A DNA stretch of 17,620 nt from Phycisphaerae bacterium (GTDB lineage: Bacteria; Planctomycetota; Phycisphaerae; SM23-33): contig JALHTV010000172.1 of assembly GCA_022866005.1 (NCBI GenBank), forward strand, positions 1-17,620. Reading direction: 5' to 3'. Below the pieces are notes generated by a model. That model saw nothing but the letters and a program-made list of their open reading frames with translations. It had not been told where the DNA came from and made no database searches. Below are positions 6,081-12,770 of the stretch, piece by piece. The position numbers and the translations under genes were made by a program. Position 1 is the first letter of the stretch. Every line of letters begins with the position of its first letter.

Positions 6081-7887
6081 CATGCTGCTCAAGCCGGGCG
6101 AATGCCTGGACATCCGCCGTCGCCTGCGGCGCATCACACCCCCGCATGACCTGACGGCCGTGGTGGTCTGCGCTTTTGACCCACGAACGCGGATGCTCCC
6201 GTTCTACTACTCCAGCATGCGAATGGCCCCTGCCGGTGTGCGCGCCGTCGGAGCCGCCCTGTTCGATGCCGGAATCACTAAGACCCGCATCGTGCTCCAG
6301 CAGTGGAACCCCCGGGTTCAGCCTTCCCGGATGGTCTTGGACGGACGCGTGCCCGACCTGCTGCTGGTTTCCAGCATGCAGATTCATTCCACCCCGTGCG
6401 AGGGGATCATCCGCGACGCCTGGCGCATGGACGCCGCGTCGCGCCCGCTGATCGTCGCCGGGGGGCCCAAGGCCATCTATGAGCCTTGGAGTCTGTTCAG
6501 CGCCGAGCCGGCCGATCCCTGGGCTGCCGACGTGGCCGTTACCGGTGAGGAATACGTGCTGCTGAATCTGCTGGAGGTGCTCCTGACCGAGCGGGCCATT
6601 GGTGAGCCGCTGCGGTCGGCCTTTGCCCGTGCCAGGGATCGGGGCAGTCTGGATCAGGTGCCGGGCCTGGTGTACGCACGAGGCGACTCCCCCGGGGCAG
6701 CCGAGGAACTCGTGGATACGGGCATTCAGCGCCTGGTCAGTGACCTCGACGAACTGCCGCACCCGGTGCTGGGCTATCAGTTGCTGGAGCCGCCTTCGCG
6801 CCGCCGGACTCTGGCCGCCGGACCGCTGGCGACCGACCGTGTCCGCAGGTTCAGCCGCATCGGGTCGCTCGTGTTCACGTTAGGGTGCAAGTTCTCCTGT
6901 CCCTATTGTCCGATTCCCGCCTACAACCAGCGTCAGTACCGCGCCAAGAGCCCCGGGCGCATCGCCGACGAGATGACGCAACTGAACGAGCGATACGGCT
7001 TCCGTTTTTTCTTCGGCACGGATGACAACTTCTTCAATAACCGAGACCGAACGGTCTCCATCGTCGAAACGCTGGCCCGCACGCAGATCCGCGGCCTGGC
7101 GCTCCGCCACCGGGCCCATTGGGGCACGGAAGTGACCGTGCATGACACGCTGGGCATGAAGGAGCATCTGTCGACGGTGAGAAAGGCCGGCGCCATAGCC
7201 CTGTGGATCGGCGTGGAGGACATCACCGCCACGTTCGTCAAGAAGGGCCAGAGCGTCGATAAGACCACCGAGGCGTTTGAGCTGCTTCGCCGGCACGGCC
7301 TCCTGCCGGTGCCCATGCTGATGCACCACGACGGCCAACCGCTCTGCACCCGCCGCTCCGAGTATGGGCTCATCAACCAGGTGAGGCTGCTGCGTCGAGC
7401 CGGGGCCATTGACGTGCAAGTGCTGGTGATGACGCCCGCCGTCGGCTCCCGGAGCTACGAGGAACCCTTCCACACTGGCCGGATGATCCAAAGCGCCGGC
7501 GGCAAGGCGGTCGAGCCGTACATGCTGGATGGGAACTACGTGGTCGCCACGGGCGAGCCGCAGCCCTGGCGGATGCAGCTTCGCGTCGCGGCGGCGCTGG
7601 CGTTTTTCTACAACCCCCTGCGGCTGCTGGGATCGTTGGTCCGCCCCAAGAGCAGGCGATACCTGATCGACCCCGGTGTGCAACTGATTGGGCTCTGGGG
7701 CCTGGTGCACACGCTGCCGCGCATGCTCGCCTGGACGTTGCGACTCATGACGGGCAGAATCACGCGGCAGTCACGCCCGCCGGCAACCTGCCTGCGATTG
7801 ACCGGCGTCGACGGAGTTCCCGCCAGTCACGGACACAGTCTGGTCCCTGAGATAGCCCGAGGGGCCGCGGTGGGGTCATGCGTCTGA
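6052..7887 (+). CDS. B12-binding-type radical SAM protein, product unknown
   Basis: About 611 aa. Residues 30-240 look like the Rossmann-type cobalamin-binding domain of B12 radical SAM enzymes (PDLLLVSSMQIHS, PLIVAGGPKAIYEP, AADVAVTGEEYVLLNLLE). The catalytic domain starts at VFTLGCKFSCPYCPIP, with the CxxxCxxC cluster ligands Cys279, Cys283 and Cys286, followed by RFFFGTDDNFFNNR and ALWIGVEDI, typical TIM-barrel strands. A DxHxxG cobalamin motif is absent, as in many members of this class. The C-terminal 130 residues contain hydrophobic helices (AAALAFFYNPLRLLGSL, LIGLWGLVHTLPRMLAW) that could contact the membrane, so a lipid-like substrate is possible. An ATG at 6082 is an alternative start. 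No pathway genes sit beside it, so the reaction cannot be assigned. Confidence 0.85.
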   Translation: MQLPSRNAGDMLLKPGECLDIRRRLRRITPPHDLTAVVVCAFDPRTRMLPFYYSSMRMAPAGVRAVGAALFDAGITKTRIVLQQWNPRVQPSRMVLDGRVPDLLLVSSMQIHSTPCEGIIRDAWRMDAASRPLIVAGGPKAIYEPWSLFSAEPADPWAADVAVTGEEYVLLNLLEVLLTERAIGEPLRSAFARARDRGSLDQVPGLVYARGDSPGAAEELVDTGIQRLVSDLDELPHPVLGYQLLEPPSRRRTLAAGPLATDRVRRFSRIGSLVFTLGCKFSCPYCPIPAYNQRQYRAKSPGRIADEMTQLNERYGFRFFFGTDDNFFNNRDRTVSIVETLARTQIRGLALRHRAHWGTEVTVHDTLGMKEHLSTVRKAGAIALWIGVEDITATFVKKGQSVDKTTEAFELLRRHGLLPVPMLMHHDGQPLCTRRSEYGLINQVRLLRRAGAIDVQVLVMTPAVGSRSYEEPFHTGRMIQSAGGKAVEPYMLDGNYVVATGEPQPWRMQLRVAAALAFFYNPLRLLGSLVRPKSRRYLIDPGVQLIGLWGLVHTLPRMLAWTLRLMTGRITRQSRPPATCLRLTGVDGVPASHGHSLVPEIARGAAVGSCV

Positions 7888-8031
7888 CGGCCTCTCGGTC
7901 CAAGCGACCAGACCGAAGATGGGCACGCAAAGTCTGCACGGCCATCGCATCGTCTTTTGAGATCGTTCGGACACGGTCGTCATCAACACACCTCTCCTGA
8001 CCCGACCGAATGCACGAGCTGCCCGCTGTTC

Positions 8032-8658
8032 CTATGGGGTCTTGTCCAACATGACGGAAGCCTCCGGGAGTATCCGCTGGTCCGGATGTTCCCGGCACCA
8101 TCCTGCCGCGATCGTTGCGATCCCGGGATCCACCTGCGTTTCGGCACACCGAGTCAACTTGTCGATCCTCTTCTCCGGTGGGTGGCTTTGCCTGTAAGTC
8201 CGCTCCATCAGCATCGCATCGATGCAGTCCGCAATCATGATGGTGCGGGCTTCCAGGGGTGATTCCTCCGCCATCAAGCCATCCGGATATCCTTTGCCAT
8301 CCCATCGCTCGTGAGGGTGCCTGACGAGCCGGGCCTCCTGTCCCAACAGCGTGATCTTGGCCGGGATGTCTGATCCCAGAGCGGGGTGGCGGCGAATGTA
8401 CTCGAACTCCTCCGCCGTGAGTGGGCCTGGTTTTGTCAGGATGTGATCAGGCACGCCGATCTTCCCTACGTCGTGCAGCAGCGCGGCTGTCCGAATGGAC
8501 CCCACGACTGCCTCCGCAAGGCTCATGGCCTTGGCCAGGTTCACGGTGTAAGGGGTGACTTGCTCGCTGGGACGGCGGGTGTAGGGATCTTTGGCTTCGA
8601 CCGCTCGAACCAGGGCACGGACACCACCCCGCCGCCAGGGGCAGCGGCAGCACCGCCA
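8032..8658 (-). pseudogene. Decayed HD-GYP domain protein
   Basis: The minus strand encodes an HD-GYP domain, a family that mostly hydrolyses cyclic di-GMP: ALVRAVEAKDPYT, AALLHDVGKIGVPD, HERWDGKGYPDG, ARTIMIADCIDAM. The frame is open from a stop at 8659-8661 without ATG. The only start inside the coding part is a GTG at 8544, which would remove the first helices. The usual N-terminal sensor or receiver domain is missing. Two conserved metal-ligand histidines look lost: the GHS motif after DPYT reads RPS, and the paired HHE reads HPHE. The HD pair itself is intact. I read this as a 5'-truncated, catalytically impaired remnant; a short regulatory protein without phosphodiesterase activity is the alternative. 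Confidence 0.65.
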
Positions 8659-8713
8659 CTACGGCGCGGGCGATATCTCACTTCATCCGTGCGTCCTCAA
8701 CTGGGTCAGTGGA

Positions 8714-8745
8714 GCCAGTGTTGCTGTTATCGAAACAGTCTCTCC
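8714..8745 (+). repeat. Dispersed 32-nt imperfect repeat, copy B
   Basis: GCCAGTGTTGCTG followed by TCGAAACAGTCTCTCC; 27 of 32 identical to copy A and 25 of 32 to copy C. It lies between the HD-GYP remnant and the cold-shock promoter. On the minus strand the shared frame reads ETVSITATLAPLT here. Confidence 0.55.
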
Positions 8746-8895
8746 AGTTGACGCCGGATCTCATGCGCCTGCTTCCGCCAATGATCCAGACCTCCGCGGG
8801 AACTGCTCTGGCTGAGTCCCTCAAGCCTCGTGCGAGGGAGGCGCCTCTACCCGTTGAACAGCGGAGCAATGCGCTTGGGGCGCGACCGTGGCCGC

Positions 8896-8943
8896 AATAA
8901 TCACATTATTCCTTTGACTTTCCGTACCGCAGATTGGGATAAT
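8896..8943 (+). promoter_or_regulatory. Cold-shock gene promoter with adjacent palindrome
   Basis: TTGACT (8914-8919) and GATAAT (8938-8943) are 18 bp apart and form a good sigma-70-like promoter. The perfect inverted repeat AATAAT-CAC-ATTATT (8896-8910) lies just upstream of the -35 box, where an activator or an AT-rich upstream element would sit. Transcription would start near 8950, leaving a leader of about 200 nt before the cold-shock start codon. Confidence 0.6.
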
Positions 8944-9152
8944 CCGCAAATCAGGTTCAGCGGCTGAGGGGAAAGGTTCCTCACAACGCTGGCGCACTCA
9001 GTCTGGCTCGCGCATTCTTTTGCAGCTTGTACCAGGTTCCTGCCCTGAGAGTCCTTTACTTGCTCTTGACGCAGCGGACTGTCTTGCTGGGAACTTCTTG
9101 GCAAAGAAGCTCGCGAATCCGGCCTGCTGACTGTTCAGAAGGAGCCATGAAT
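8944..9152 (+). other. Long 5' leader of the cold-shock gene
   Basis: Roughly 200 nt between the predicted transcription start and the start codon carry no credible gene. Long structured leaders are known for cspA-type genes, where they act as RNA thermosensors. Only the length and position are seen here; a fold was not computed. Together with 8659-8895, which holds repeat copy B and no gene I recognise, this accounts for the gap before the cold-shock gene. Confidence 0.4.
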
Positions 9153-9353
9153 ATGGCAACTGGCAAGGTGAAGTGGTTTAACGACTCCAAGGGCTTTGGG
9201 TTCATTACGGCCGATGACGGCACGGACGCGTTCGTGCACCACGGCGACATTCAAGCCGAGGGCTTCAAGTCGCTGGCCGAGGGTGAAAGCGTGACTTTCG
9301 ACCTCACGCAAGGTCCCAAGGGTCCCAAAGCCATCAATGTCCGCAAGGGTTAA
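9153..9353 (+). CDS. csp: Cold-shock domain protein (CspA family)
   Basis: A 66-aa single-domain protein covering the full length of the family. Both RNA-binding motifs are present: KGFGFI (RNP1) and DAFVHHGDI (RNP2 position), after the standard MATGKVKWFND opening. Such proteins bind single-stranded RNA or DNA in the cytoplasm and keep transcripts unfolded. I choose ATG 9153 because AAGGAG then lies 8 nt upstream; ATG 9147 would leave only 2 nt. It is monocistronic in appearance, with its own promoter and long leader upstream and a perfect terminator 24 nt after the stop. Confidence 0.95.
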   Translation: MATGKVKWFNDSKGFGFITADDGTDAFVHHGDIQAEGFKSLAEGESVTFDLTQGPKGPKAINVRKG

Positions 9354-9376
9354 TCCCGATTGCGGCGTGAATCACA

Positions 9377-9413
9377 GGAACGCCACTCCGACAGGGGTGG
9401 CGTTCCGTTTTCT
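9377..9413 (+). terminator. Rho-independent terminator of the cold-shock gene
   Basis: A perfect 10-bp stem, GGAACGCCAC (9377-9386) with GTGGCGTTCC (9397-9406), 10-nt loop, followed by GTTTTCT. Strong intrinsic terminator by pattern. The next gene begins only about 30 nt later. Confidence 0.9.
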
Positions 9414-9443
9414 GCGGCTATCTGACGGCTGGCAGGGAGCCTC

Positions 9444-10829
9444 ATTCGCCTCTATCTAGTCAACCCGTTCAATCCGCTGGTGAGCCTGGCCAACGTCAGG
9501 AAGAACCGCTGGAACCGCTATCGGGTCTGGAAGCCTTTGGGCCTGCTGGTCCTGGCGGGCCTGACGCCGCCGGATTGGGAAATCACTATTATCGACGAGA
9601 ACCTCGGCGTGCCGGACTACTCCGCCATGCCCCGGCCGGACCTCGTCGGCATCACGGCCTTCACGTCCCAGGCCAGCCGCGCTTATGAAGTGGCGGCCGA
9701 GTTCCGCGGTCGCGGCGTCAGCGTGGTGATGGGGGGCATCCATGCCACCATGTGCTGTCAGGAGGCGACGCAGCACGTGAATTCGGTCGTGATCGGAGAA
9801 GCGGAAGGAGTCTGGGCGACCGTCCTGGAGGACGCACGCCTCGGCCGGCTGCAAGAGAAGTATCTTGGGGAGCACGTGGACCTGGCCGAGGTGCCTGAGG
9901 CGCGGCACGACCTGCTGAACGGCCGCTATGCGTTCGGCGCCATCCAGACGACGCGTGGCTGCCCGCTCAATTGCAGCTTTTGCAGCGTGACCGCCTTTAA
10001 CGGTCACAGCTATCGCCGCCGCCCCATCGCGAATGTGATCAAGGAGTTCAAGTCCATCCGGGAGAAGTGGGTCCTAGTCGTAGACGACAACCTCATCGGC
10101 ACCAGCGCCTCGCATGTCGCGCGGGCCAAGGAGCTGTTCCGAGCGATGATCCAGGCCAAGCTGGACAAGCGATGGATCTGCCAAGTCACGATCAACATGG
10201 CCGACGATGAGGAACTGCTGACGCTGGCCAAGCGGTCAGGATGCCGCGGCGTGTTCATTGGCTTCGAGTCCGCGACGGCCGCCGGCCTGGCGGAAGTGGG
10301 CAAGAAGTTCAACCTGCTCAAAGGGCGGAACTTCAGGACCTCCGTCCGGCGAATCCAGCGGCACAACATCCTGGTGGCGGGATCGTTTATCATAGGCCTG
10401 GACAGCGACGAGCGGGGGATCGGCCGGCAGATTGCCGAGGCCGCCCGCGCCTACGGCGTGGACATCCTGAACGCCCTGATTCTCACGCCGCTGCCCGGCA
10501 CGCGCTTGTGGGACCGGATGAAGTCCCAGAATCGCATCGCCGCCGACAACTTCCCCCACGACTGGAAGTACTACACACTGGGGTTCCCGACGGCTCAGTA
10601 CAAACATCTCTCCTGGGCCGACATGCTGGCGGAGATGGACTCCTGCGATCGCAGCTTCTACTCGCTGTGGCGGATCTTCCGCCGCGTGGCCGATAGCCTG
10701 ATGCGGCGACGCCGCCCCATCGTTGCCCTGGTGAGCAACCTCTCCTACCGCAACAACACCCGTCTGTCGCGCAGAGCGTACGATGAACTGGATGTCTTGT
10801 CCCGTGGGTCCACGCGCTACCAGGAGTAA
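9444..10829 (+). CDS. B12-binding radical SAM protein, product unknown, probable ATT start
   Basis: About 461 aa. The N-terminal cobalamin-binding fold is clear (DLVGITAFTSQASRAYEVA, VVMGGIHATMCCQEA, VVIGEAEGVW), followed by a radical SAM core with TTRGCPLNCSFC (cluster Cys173, Cys177, Cys180), VLVVDDN and GVFIGFES. Relatives in this class include methyltransferases and ring-forming enzymes; the substrate here is unknown. The in-frame GTG at 9480 would cut off RLYLVNPFNPLVSL, the standard opening of these proteins. The only suitable codon before it is ATT at 9444, with AGGGAG 4 nt upstream, so a rare AUU start is likely, unless an ATG was mutated or misread. A small unknown gene follows 6 nt after the stop codon. 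There is no room for a separate promoter between the upstream terminator and this start. Confidence 0.85.
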   Translation: MRLYLVNPFNPLVSLANVRKNRWNRYRVWKPLGLLVLAGLTPPDWEITIIDENLGVPDYSAMPRPDLVGITAFTSQASRAYEVAAEFRGRGVSVVMGGIHATMCCQEATQHVNSVVIGEAEGVWATVLEDARLGRLQEKYLGEHVDLAEVPEARHDLLNGRYAFGAIQTTRGCPLNCSFCSVTAFNGHSYRRRPIANVIKEFKSIREKWVLVVDDNLIGTSASHVARAKELFRAMIQAKLDKRWICQVTINMADDEELLTLAKRSGCRGVFIGFESATAAGLAEVGKKFNLLKGRNFRTSVRRIQRHNILVAGSFIIGLDSDERGIGRQIAEAARAYGVDILNALILTPLPGTRLWDRMKSQNRIAADNFPHDWKYYTLGFPTAQYKHLSWADMLAEMDSCDRSFYSLWRIFRRVADSLMRRRRPIVALVSNLSYRNNTRLSRRAYDELDVLSRGSTRYQE

Positions 10830-10835
10830 CAACTG

Positions 10836-11198
10836 ATGAAGCGCAGACTGTCCGCTCCGTCCGTGGATGCCCTGGTGGTCCAGGCCCAGCAGAGCTATCA
10901 GAGGATTCTGGCGCAATGGGGACTGCTGGACTTCACGCGGGACGAGATGGCCCGGGCGCGCGCCTCGTTGCGGTCTGCAGGGCAGACCCGTATTGACCCG
11001 GAAGACATCTGCTACCAGGCCGCCGTCACGCGGCTGCATTCCCGCGACGATATGTCTGCCCAGGCGGTGGCCGCGGCCCTGCATGAGCTTCTGGACGCGG
11101 AGTACGAGTGCGACCAGGCCAGGTGGGAGCGTGACTGCCATCGCGTGGCCATGATGGAGCACTCACACTTCAAGCTTGCAGTTCCCAAGGTCCCGTAG
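10836..11198 (+). CDS. Small hypothetical protein co-transcribed with radical SAM gene
   Basis: A 120-aa ORF that I do not recognise. It is predicted mostly helical and charged: QAQQSYQRILAQWGLLDFT at the N-terminus, DPEDICYQAAVTRLHSRDD in the middle, and ELLDAEYECDQARWERDCHR near the end, with a final HSHF. There is no signal peptide or membrane segment. The ATG is 6 nt after the radical SAM stop, with GGAG inside the last codons of that gene, so the two are almost certainly one operon. A small cytoplasmic partner or substrate carrier for the radical SAM enzyme is possible but unsupported by motif. Confidence 0.7.
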   Translation: MKRRLSAPSVDALVVQAQQSYQRILAQWGLLDFTRDEMARARASLRSAGQTRIDPEDICYQAAVTRLHSRDDMSAQAVAAALHELLDAEYECDQARWERDCHRVAMMEHSHFKLAVPKVP

Positions 11199-11239
11199 GC
11201 GAATGGGGCGGCGTGCTGACCCTGCGAATGCTGACTGGA

Positions 11240-11271
11240 GCAAGTGTTCCTGTCGTCGAAAGAGCCTCTAC
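11240..11271 (+). repeat. Dispersed 32-nt imperfect repeat, copy C
   Basis: GCAAGTGTTCCTGTCGTCGA then AAGAGCCTCTAC; 27 of 32 identical to copy A, 25 of 32 to copy B. It lies about 40 nt after the end of the unknown gene. On the minus strand the shared frame reads EALSTTGTLAPVS. Confidence 0.55.
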
Positions 11272-11371
11272 AACATAGGGCGCGTGCGACTTTCGGAGCT
11301 CCTACCGTCATAGCTGATCAGGTGGAATGTCGATCCCCAGCTTTAGCCTTGCTCCAGTAGTGACACCTGAG

Positions 11372-11404
11372 AAAGGCCAGCCAAGGTAAGGCTGGCCTTT
11401 CGTA
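11372..11404 (+). terminator. Terminator of the radical SAM operon (bidirectional form)
   Basis: A perfect 11-bp inverted repeat, AAAGGCCAGCC (11372-11382) and GGCTGGCCTTT (11390-11400), with a 7-nt loop. The A and T ends let it work on either strand. It is 174 nt past the stop of the small unknown gene. Confidence 0.8.
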
Positions 11405-11621
11405 CTCTTTGGCACGCCGCGAATCGCGCAGGGTGGCCCCGGGGCGCGTCGTGGCGTATGGGAACCGGCGCCCTTGGGCCTCCCGCCGAAAGGTCGACAC
11501 CGCAGGGGGCGGCAGGAGGCGCGTGAAGTCTCATCTCCAATCGGTTAGTATTCCCCGGGCCGAGCCCCTGTTGGCGGGGGCAGATGTGCGCTCAGAGCAT
11601 GGCGGCTGAAGCGAAGGCGAA

Positions 11622-12770
11622 ATGGAGAACCTACAGGCACAGGACGTTGCCCTGCGCGAGCGAGTGAAGGAGCTGACGTGCCTATACAGCTTGTCGCAAC
11701 TTGCCGAACGCCCGCGCATATCACTGGCAGGAGTCCTGCAAGGCACTGTCGAGCTGCTGCCTTCCGCCTGGCAGTACCCAGAGATCGCAGCGGGGCGGAT
11801 TGTCTTTGACGGGCAATCCTATGTGACCGCCAACTTCAAGGAACGCGGTCAAGTGCAGTCTGCCCCGATCGTGGTGAACGGCAAGCGACGAGGCCACATC
11901 GATGTCGTCTACCTTGAGGAAAGGCCCAAGCTGTATGAGGGCCCGTTCCTGAAAGAAGAGCGAAGCCTGATCGATGCGGTGGCCCGTCAGATCACACTCA
12001 TCATCGAGCGGCGACAGGTGGAGGAGGACAGTCTTCGCCTGCAAGGTCAACTCCGTCACGCGGATCGCTTGGCCACGATCGGGCAGCTAGCGGCCGGCGT
12101 CGCGCACGAGCTGAACGAGCCGCTGGGCAACATTCTGGGTTTTGCCCAACTGGCACAAAAGCACCCCGGCCTTCCGGAACAGGTCGTCGGCGACTTGGCG
12201 AAGGTCGTGGCCACGTGCCTGGACGCCCGACAGATCATCCATAACCTGATGTTGTTCTCGCGCCAGATGCCTCCGAGGAAAACGAGGGTGGACCTCCATG
12301 TCGTGGTCGAAGAAGGGCTATGTCTGCTCGAGCCGCGGTGCGTAAGGTGCGGCATAGCCGTGGTGCGGCAGTTGTGTGCCGAGCTACCGGAGATCATTGC
12401 CGATGCCTCGCAGTTGCGTCAGGTCTTCGTGAACCTAGTTGTCAATGCCATTCATGCCATGCCGGGAGGCGGCACGCTCAAGGTCGCGACGCGCAGCTCC
12501 GGCGATCGCGTGCTGCTCACCGTCCAGGACAACGGCATCGGGATGAGCGAACAGGTTCTCAAGGAGATCTTCGTCCCGTTCTTTACGACCAAGGACGTCC
12601 ACGAAGGCACGGGCCTGGGCCTACCCGTGGTCCACGGAATCGTGACATCCCATGGGGGGACGATTCGCGTCGAGAGTGCTCCCGGACAGGGCGCCCGGTT
12701 CGAGGTTGAGCTTCCGGTGGGCGCTGAAGGGAAAGCAAACGGAGACCGGACTGATGACGTCACCCAATGA
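11622..12770 (+). CDS. Soluble sensor histidine kinase
   Basis: About 382 aa with no membrane segment, so a cytoplasmic sensor. The N-terminal half (about 1-130) resembles a GAF-like input domain of the type KELTCLYSLSQLAE - LLPSAWQYPEI. A linker helix (about 125-150) leads to the dimerisation domain with the phospho-accepting His162 in AHELNEPLGNILGF. The ATPase domain has the N box (NLVVNAIHAM, 271-280), DNGIGM (303-308), FVPFFTTKD and GTGLGLPVVHG (329-339), all intact. It should autophosphorylate and pass phosphate to the response regulator encoded next, whose start overlaps its last codons by 17 nt. The signal is unknown; a redox or metabolic cue would suit the operon downstream. The ribosome-binding site is weak (GAAGGCGAA). 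Confidence 0.93.
   Translation: MENLQAQDVALRERVKELTCLYSLSQLAERPRISLAGVLQGTVELLPSAWQYPEIAAGRIVFDGQSYVTANFKERGQVQSAPIVVNGKRRGHIDVVYLEERPKLYEGPFLKEERSLIDAVARQITLIIERRQVEEDSLRLQGQLRHADRLATIGQLAAGVAHELNEPLGNILGFAQLAQKHPGLPEQVVGDLAKVVATCLDARQIIHNLMLFSRQMPPRKTRVDLHVVVEEGLCLLEPRCVRCGIAVVRQLCAELPEIIADASQLRQVFVNLVVNAIHAMPGGGTLKVATRSSGDRVLLTVQDNGIGMSEQVLKEIFVPFFTTKDVHEGTGLGLPVVHGIVTSHGGTIRVESAPGQGARFEVELPVGAEGKANGDRTDDVTQ

Larger units (their letters stand above)
11199..11621. other. Intergenic region with repeat copy and terminator
   Basis: Between the unknown gene and the histidine kinase gene the sequence holds repeat copy C and a strong terminator hairpin. From 11401 to 11621 I see no gene, no convincing promoter and no RNA gene, although the kinase promoter must lie there or in the hairpin region. 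Confidence 0.5.

Noticed and set aside
5824..6762. 312-aa minus-strand open frame opposite the first radical SAM gene
   Set aside because: Overlaps the B12-type domain coding on the other strand and shows only mirror-frame composition.
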